From positions 558,001 through 622,000 of the forward strand of contig JAPEHQ010000001.1 in the NCBI GenBank assembly GCA_027405735.1: DNA of 64,000 nucleotides, written 5' to 3'. Of this stretch, positions 59,774-64,000 are shown one piece after another. Each line of letters starts with the position of its first letter. The first letter of the stretch is position 1. The notes under the pieces are model-generated. The model was given only the letters and a program-made list of their open reading frames with translations, made no database searches and was not told where the DNA came from. This stretch comes from Mucor racemosus. Its lineage: Eukaryota > Mucoromycota > Mucoromycetes > Mucorales > Mucoraceae. The translations under genes and the position numbers were made by a program.

Positions 59774-60435
59774 TGTGCTGAACTAGGATACTATTTCCCC
59801 ACATAAGAAATTAAATGTTATCTCACATAAAACCATGCTCTAATATTCAAATAGAGATAACATGAATTTAACAGTAAATACAGAAAGTATTAGTAATTTA
59901 ACATATAAATAAAATAGACCGAATCATAAACAAAGCAAATTGATTCATAAAATAAACTGAAGAAACACATAGATCAAAGTAAGGATTGCTCTATGCGGAT
60001 CATTAACAAATATGCCAAAAACGGGCATTAAAAGACCGCCTTGATTATGTAAATCAAGAAGCTCAATATAAACTTTAAAATCACAAACAAACTAATTGAT
60101 TTACCAAAAAGAATAAACATATGGATATTGCATGAAGACAATGGAATCATGCTTCAATCATTTAATAAGTAGCATGATGATATATGTATGGAATGCAGCA
60201 TTGTCTGATTCGCATGTTAAACATCACGGTTTGACAGAAGTCCTAAGTTGGTAATTCGGTTATTCCTAATTCTGATAGATCACTGACAGTTACGGTGCAA
60301 CTCCCAGATATAACAAAATCACAACTAATATAAATAGAGTAGAAATATAGACCTATTGCACACTATCCATTTTTTGAATAAAGAAGGATTTAAACTGTAT
60401 CTTTTTTCAAAGCTTTTATTTTACATTTTACTGCA
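59774..60435. mobile_element. LTR-like insertion (family S5) in R1 copy D, TSD ATAGC
   Basis: A 662-bp unit starts TGTGCTGAAC and ends TTTACTGCA. It is flanked by ATAGC at 59769-59773 and 60436-60440. Copies A and B show the intact site (TATAGCTATAATG). Its 60140-60260 part resembles the S4 solo LTR. A reverse match to the chromovirus LTR's first bases (ATTCTGATAGATCA) lies at about 60275-60288, so it may be composite. Confidence 0.7.
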
Positions 60436-60747
60436 ATAGCTATAATGTTTGCAGTAACAATGAGTTTTGCTCGAGCATAAACTTAAATCACGCTTACTGC
60501 TTAAATTTATATGTAATCCAAATCTAAAATTATAAATGTTACTTTATCACTCATAAAATTTAAACAAATTAACCTTCTTCTTTAAACTTACTATTTTAAT
60601 TTACGATTGGCAGCTGTAAAAAGATTTGTTTTCAAGTACAGTATATATACAATCAAAACTATGGCCCTTAGGCAAGACATTATATCATTCTTTTTTTGTG
60701 TTTCTATATCATTTAAAATTTTATCACTTTTCTGAAAAATTTCATGG

Positions 60748-61098
60748 TGGTGTTGCATCCACAGATCTGGGTGCATTCCTTGGTTAAGATTACGACACAG
60801 TTTGATATGTTAAGTTCTACATTACTGTGTATTATGTTATGAAGCTCCGTGTATGCAGGAATATGGAACTAGTGTGTGTCACCTAGACTTGTTTGGATAT
60901 ATGTATATATATAAATAGACTCATTTAAACAGGTCATATAATTAGAGAATGTGAATATAAAAGAAGATGGTTCGATCTTATAATAAAGTTCTTTAGTTTT
61001 AGTGTGCTCTTTCATTTTATAACAGTTTTCCTTTATTTTTATTAAATGATTTAGTACATATTTTAGCTTTGAGATTGATATAATCTCCTGGCGTAACA
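60748..61098 (+). mobile_element. Solo LTR (family S1), second copy, TSD CATGG
   Basis: Nearly identical to 7321-7668, with three extra bases (TGG) at its start. It is flanked by CATGG at 60743-60747 and 61099-61103. R1 copy C near 58080 shows the intact target (TTTCATGGGTTTGTAG). The close match between the two S1 copies suggests both are fairly recent. Confidence 0.85.
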
Positions 61099-62412
61099 CA
61101 TGGGTTTGTGGCCAGTACTAGCTTTTCATTGAGTAGATATAAATATTATTGCCTTCAATTTGATCTGGTAGTCAAGACATACGTCCAAAAATACAGTAGT
61201 AAATAATGATATTTGATCTTAAAATGCGGTTAAATGAAAATATCAGTCTCTAATATAGACTGCTACAGTACATATATTAAAAACATTAGTTTCTTATGTT
61301 GTTAAAATGCATATTCAGATAAAAGAAAAGAATACCAGCTTGATAGCCTGATATGCCTTATCAAACGGTGAATAATATTCTTGGAATATGAAAACAAAAA
61401 GAGAGAAATGACACACGTAGAAAAGGATTTTCAAGGCTTTACATTATTTAGCGCAATTAAAACAATGTTAAATTGCTCATTCCAGCCAATGTAAAAGCTG
61501 CATCACAACGCATCAACCCATAAACTAAACAAAATAGGCAATATTTGTTATCATAGAAACATGCTTTTTTTTTTACCAGAAAATCCGCCTATCATATTAT
61601 ATATTCATTAAAAAATTGCAAAGGCAAGCCCGTAAAACGATGCCGTAATTGAACATAGCAAGATTGAATGGCTAAGTCTCTTATTCTATGGTATATATAA
61701 ATTTATAAATAAAAAGGCGTTTTTGTTCAACTTTTCTTATATATAGACATGCACGATCTGAAAATTTAGACTTTGTAGCGGACATTTTTGGGAACTCATT
61801 TTACCCTTACCAACACTCATGATTTTGATCCAAAAACAGAAAAATCAAATTTTGGTATCGAAATCAACGTTTAAATATACTACATTGTGAGAGCAAATTG
61901 TAGCCATGACTAATACACATTTTATAAAAGCTTAATATTAAATGTTAATTATTGAAACTTTGTACTTTTCCCCCAAAAACGGATTTTTGGTTAAAGGATT
62001 TTCATGTAATACTTTGCAATAAAAATGTTTGTTGTTTTTTATTGAGTAAATCGAGCGCTAAATGTTGTATATGTGCATATTTTTTGTTTTTATAATTGGT
62101 AGTATAATTAACTCTAGATTTGCAAAACCAAAAAAAAAAAATTAAAAAATGTCAAAATTGATGATCTGGACAAAAATAATTTTCTAAATTAATATTCCGC
62201 TTATAAGCCTTGTAAGTCTTAAAAATAAGAGATTTTGTAATACTTGAGAACTTTTTCAAGAATTCACAATGTTGTACCCACTTGATTCAAGCTTATTACT
62301 GTAAATCTTTATACACTATAATATCGTGTGATAAGGTAATTGATGATAATATAATCTTACTTTATAATTATTGCGCTAGAGATAACATACATTAAGTTTT
62401 TTTTACTCTTAC

Positions 62413-62640
62413 CTCTCCAATGTTATTAACATAAACATGGCCATCACTGGAACCTATTGTCGTCTTTTTATCCTCTTTGTCCCAAGCCAATTTATTCAAT
62501 CCTTTACCAGAACTAACTTAACTACTTACAAATAATTCCTCGGTATTTTCATTCAAATTCCATAAATTAAATTGACTTTTTCCATCAACAGTAGTATCAT
62601 CAAATATATCATCAGTGCGCCTTATGATAAATGCCACCAA
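62413..62640 (-). pseudogene. Dynein intermediate-chain fragment in R1 copy D
   Basis: This is the best-preserved copy. On the minus strand it reads VDGKSQFNLWNLNENTEE, then after the shared TAA stop VSSGKGLNKLAWDKEDKK, then IGSSDGHVYV and IGE before a GTAAGA donor at 62412. NLWNLNxxTE and SDGxxxxYDIGE match the final WD40 repeats of dynein intermediate chain. Confidence 0.75.
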
Positions 62641-63046
62641 TCTGAAATCAGAAACATCTCATTATCATTGTTATAAGCTATAAAAAGCTTGGTTTTTAAT
62701 AATACAACAATTAAATAAAAGACAAAATAATACTAATCGCATATGGTGAGTATTCAACATCTAGTTGAGTTTAATGAAGAATGCTTTTGAACCCTTTTGA
62801 AAATCCTGAAGCAAACACAACATCTTGGTCTTGTAATTTCTATCCATCAAAATTTCGCGACTTTCACCACACAATAAAAGTACCTTTTATCAATCTTGAC
62901 CTCGTTTTACATTGAGTATCAGGTGTTTACCAGTTTTATTTTCTCTGATTCATTCATATTCGGTCATACTGAACGATAGTATATTAAATTACAATTTATT
63001 AGCATACTGCTGGTAGTTTTTTGTTATTACTTTAAAAACTTGACCC

Positions 63047-63047
<1 letters not shown>

Positions 63048-63086
<39 letters not shown>
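63048..63086. repeat. ATT trinucleotide microsatellite
   Basis: About 13 uninterrupted ATT units. The area from 62976 to 63625 otherwise shows no feature I can support. Confidence 0.9.
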
Positions 63087-63627
63087 GTTATTACCATTGA
63101 TTATAATTGTCAAACTGATTAATTCATACAGCATATCATATTACTATTTCATATTGGCAGAGATTGTATAATTGTTATCTGCATTTAACACTGGTGAATT
63201 GGGAAGTTGGTGCCTGTCTTTGGTAAATAATGCGTACTTTGGTTTTCCAGAAAAATCTTAGGTGTCTCTACACCTAAAAACTGAATTTTCCAATGCAGCT
63301 GCATCTGTTGAATATCACTTGATTTTCTGTGCATTGTAGCTCATGTTATACTAACTCCCATTTTGGCAAATATATTATTTTATTACATTCATCCATATAC
63401 AATTTTTGTGTTATACAGCTTAATATTAATGTACTAACATTGAGGTTTGTTTATATCCATCACAAACTGGCATTTTTTTCAAATGATTTCTACTACCAGT
63501 TTCTAGAAAGCTCTATTATCATCTCCAAAAAAAAATACATCTTAATTTGCTGCATTTCCCAAATAGTGAAAAACTGACAAATACATGTTTACATGTATGG
63601 GAATTAAAATTGTAGATCAGAGAGTGA

Positions 63628-63790
63628 CAAACCTAACGGGTAGCGCATGCACTACAAATTGAGTGCGACACACATATTCGTGAGTTCAAACCCGCCAAAT
63701 GGGAAAGCCCTTTGGTAATAGGATATGAATTTTGAAAGAGAATCTCCGATGACCTTGCTTCTCATCGAATATGACCCTCCTCCGTTTTTT
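63628..63790 (+). mobile_element. tRNA-like / SINE-like element with Pol III boxes
   Basis: 63640-63652 (GTAGCGCATGCAC) resembles an A box and 63682-63693 (GAGTTCAAACCC) a B box, about 40 bases apart as in a tRNA gene. Flanking bases do not form a clean acceptor stem. The unit runs on with non-tRNA sequence and ends in CTCCTCCGTTTTTTTC, a Pol III-type T run. This suggests a tRNA-derived SINE or a tRNA pseudogene rather than a working tRNA. Confidence 0.45.
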
Positions 63791-63842
63791 TCTTAATTAG
63801 TAAGTTTTGCATATGTCTAGCAAATTTTTTCCTTTTTCAGTA

Positions 63843-64000
63843 ATGCATATGGTACGCATACTGGTAAATGTGGCTGGCAAAACCCGGCTCGACACCAAAA
63901 CTATCAGCATCCATGGTCATTGTACGTTCAGCCGGTTCGAGCAACAAGTTGGTTACCTGCTACTTACACCTACACTAATATCAGCAAGCTCATCAGTTCT
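63843..64000 (-). repeat. Edge of a fifth R2 copy (reverse orientation)
   Basis: Its reverse complement matches R2 copy 4 near 56048-56150 (AGAACTGATG...AACTTGTTGCTC...ACAATGACC). It is clearly richer in GC than the other copies and runs off the window end. Two plus-strand frames are open throughout. Confidence 0.65.

Larger units (their letters stand above)
59336..62975. repeat. Composite repeat R1, copy D
   Basis: The full order is present: CTACGGCCGACCTGTGCTGC start, GTGC/GCAC-rich end to about 59610, AT-rich body, dynein fragment (62413-62640) and about 330 bp more. It is interrupted by two LTR-like insertions (59774-60435 and 60748-61098). Its right end near 62975 corresponds to about 15750 in copy B. 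Confidence 0.75.

Overview
The window looks like nuclear DNA of an AT-rich filamentous fungus, most likely an early-diverging one of the Mucorales type. The reasons are short spliceosomal introns (about 50-70 nt, GT...AG, with CTAAT-like branch sites), fungal-specific gene families (Zds, Cdc10-type septin, Grr1-type F-box/LRR, LIM-C1-RhoGAP) and a chromodomain Ty3/gypsy retrotransposon. The species cannot be named from the sequence. All multi-exon models below were spliced by hand and checked for frame continuity. Gene order and exon joins are the strongest results; non-coding calls are weaker.

Layout. 0.3-2.0 kb: a Zds-family cell-polarity/mitosis regulator (+). 3.1-4.4 kb: the CDC10 septin (-). 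4.4-30 kb: a gene desert that is a graveyard of mobile DNA. It holds one full-length chromovirus at 16639-22651 (310-bp LTRs identical by eye, 5-bp target duplication AGATA, one intact 1690-codon Gag-Pol ORF), several solo LTRs with 5-bp target duplications, and copies of three dispersed repeat families (named R1, R2 and R3 here). 30.2-31.4 kb: a four-finger C2H2 transcription factor (+). 32.8-35.3 kb: a large coiled-coil protein with UVR-like motifs (-). 35.5-39.1 kb: another R2 copy, split by an R3 element. 40.1-49.8 kb: a compact gene block with a type I membrane protein, PUS4, a GRR1-like F-box/LRR protein, RPL15, a mini coiled-coil protein and a LIM-LIM-C1-RhoGAP protein. 51.7-55.1 kb: a PAPS sulfotransferase-like protein, an unrecognised coiled-coil protein and a DUF4112 protein. 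55.4-64 kb: a second repeat cluster (R2, two R1 copies, nested solo LTRs, a tRNA-like/SINE-like element and the edge of another R2 copy).

The genes are mostly housekeeping or growth and polarity functions: septin ring, Zds/PP2A control, Rho GAP, SCF F-box, ribosome and tRNA modification. There is no sign of a co-regulated cluster. The most unusual material is repetitive. Family R1 carries a broken fragment of a cytoplasmic dynein intermediate-chain gene, with the same stop codon in three copies, so a captured, already dead host-gene piece appears to have been multiplied by a mobile unit. R1 also has a GTGC/GCAC-rich end with short motifs in both orientations, and its copies served as landing sites for several different LTR elements.
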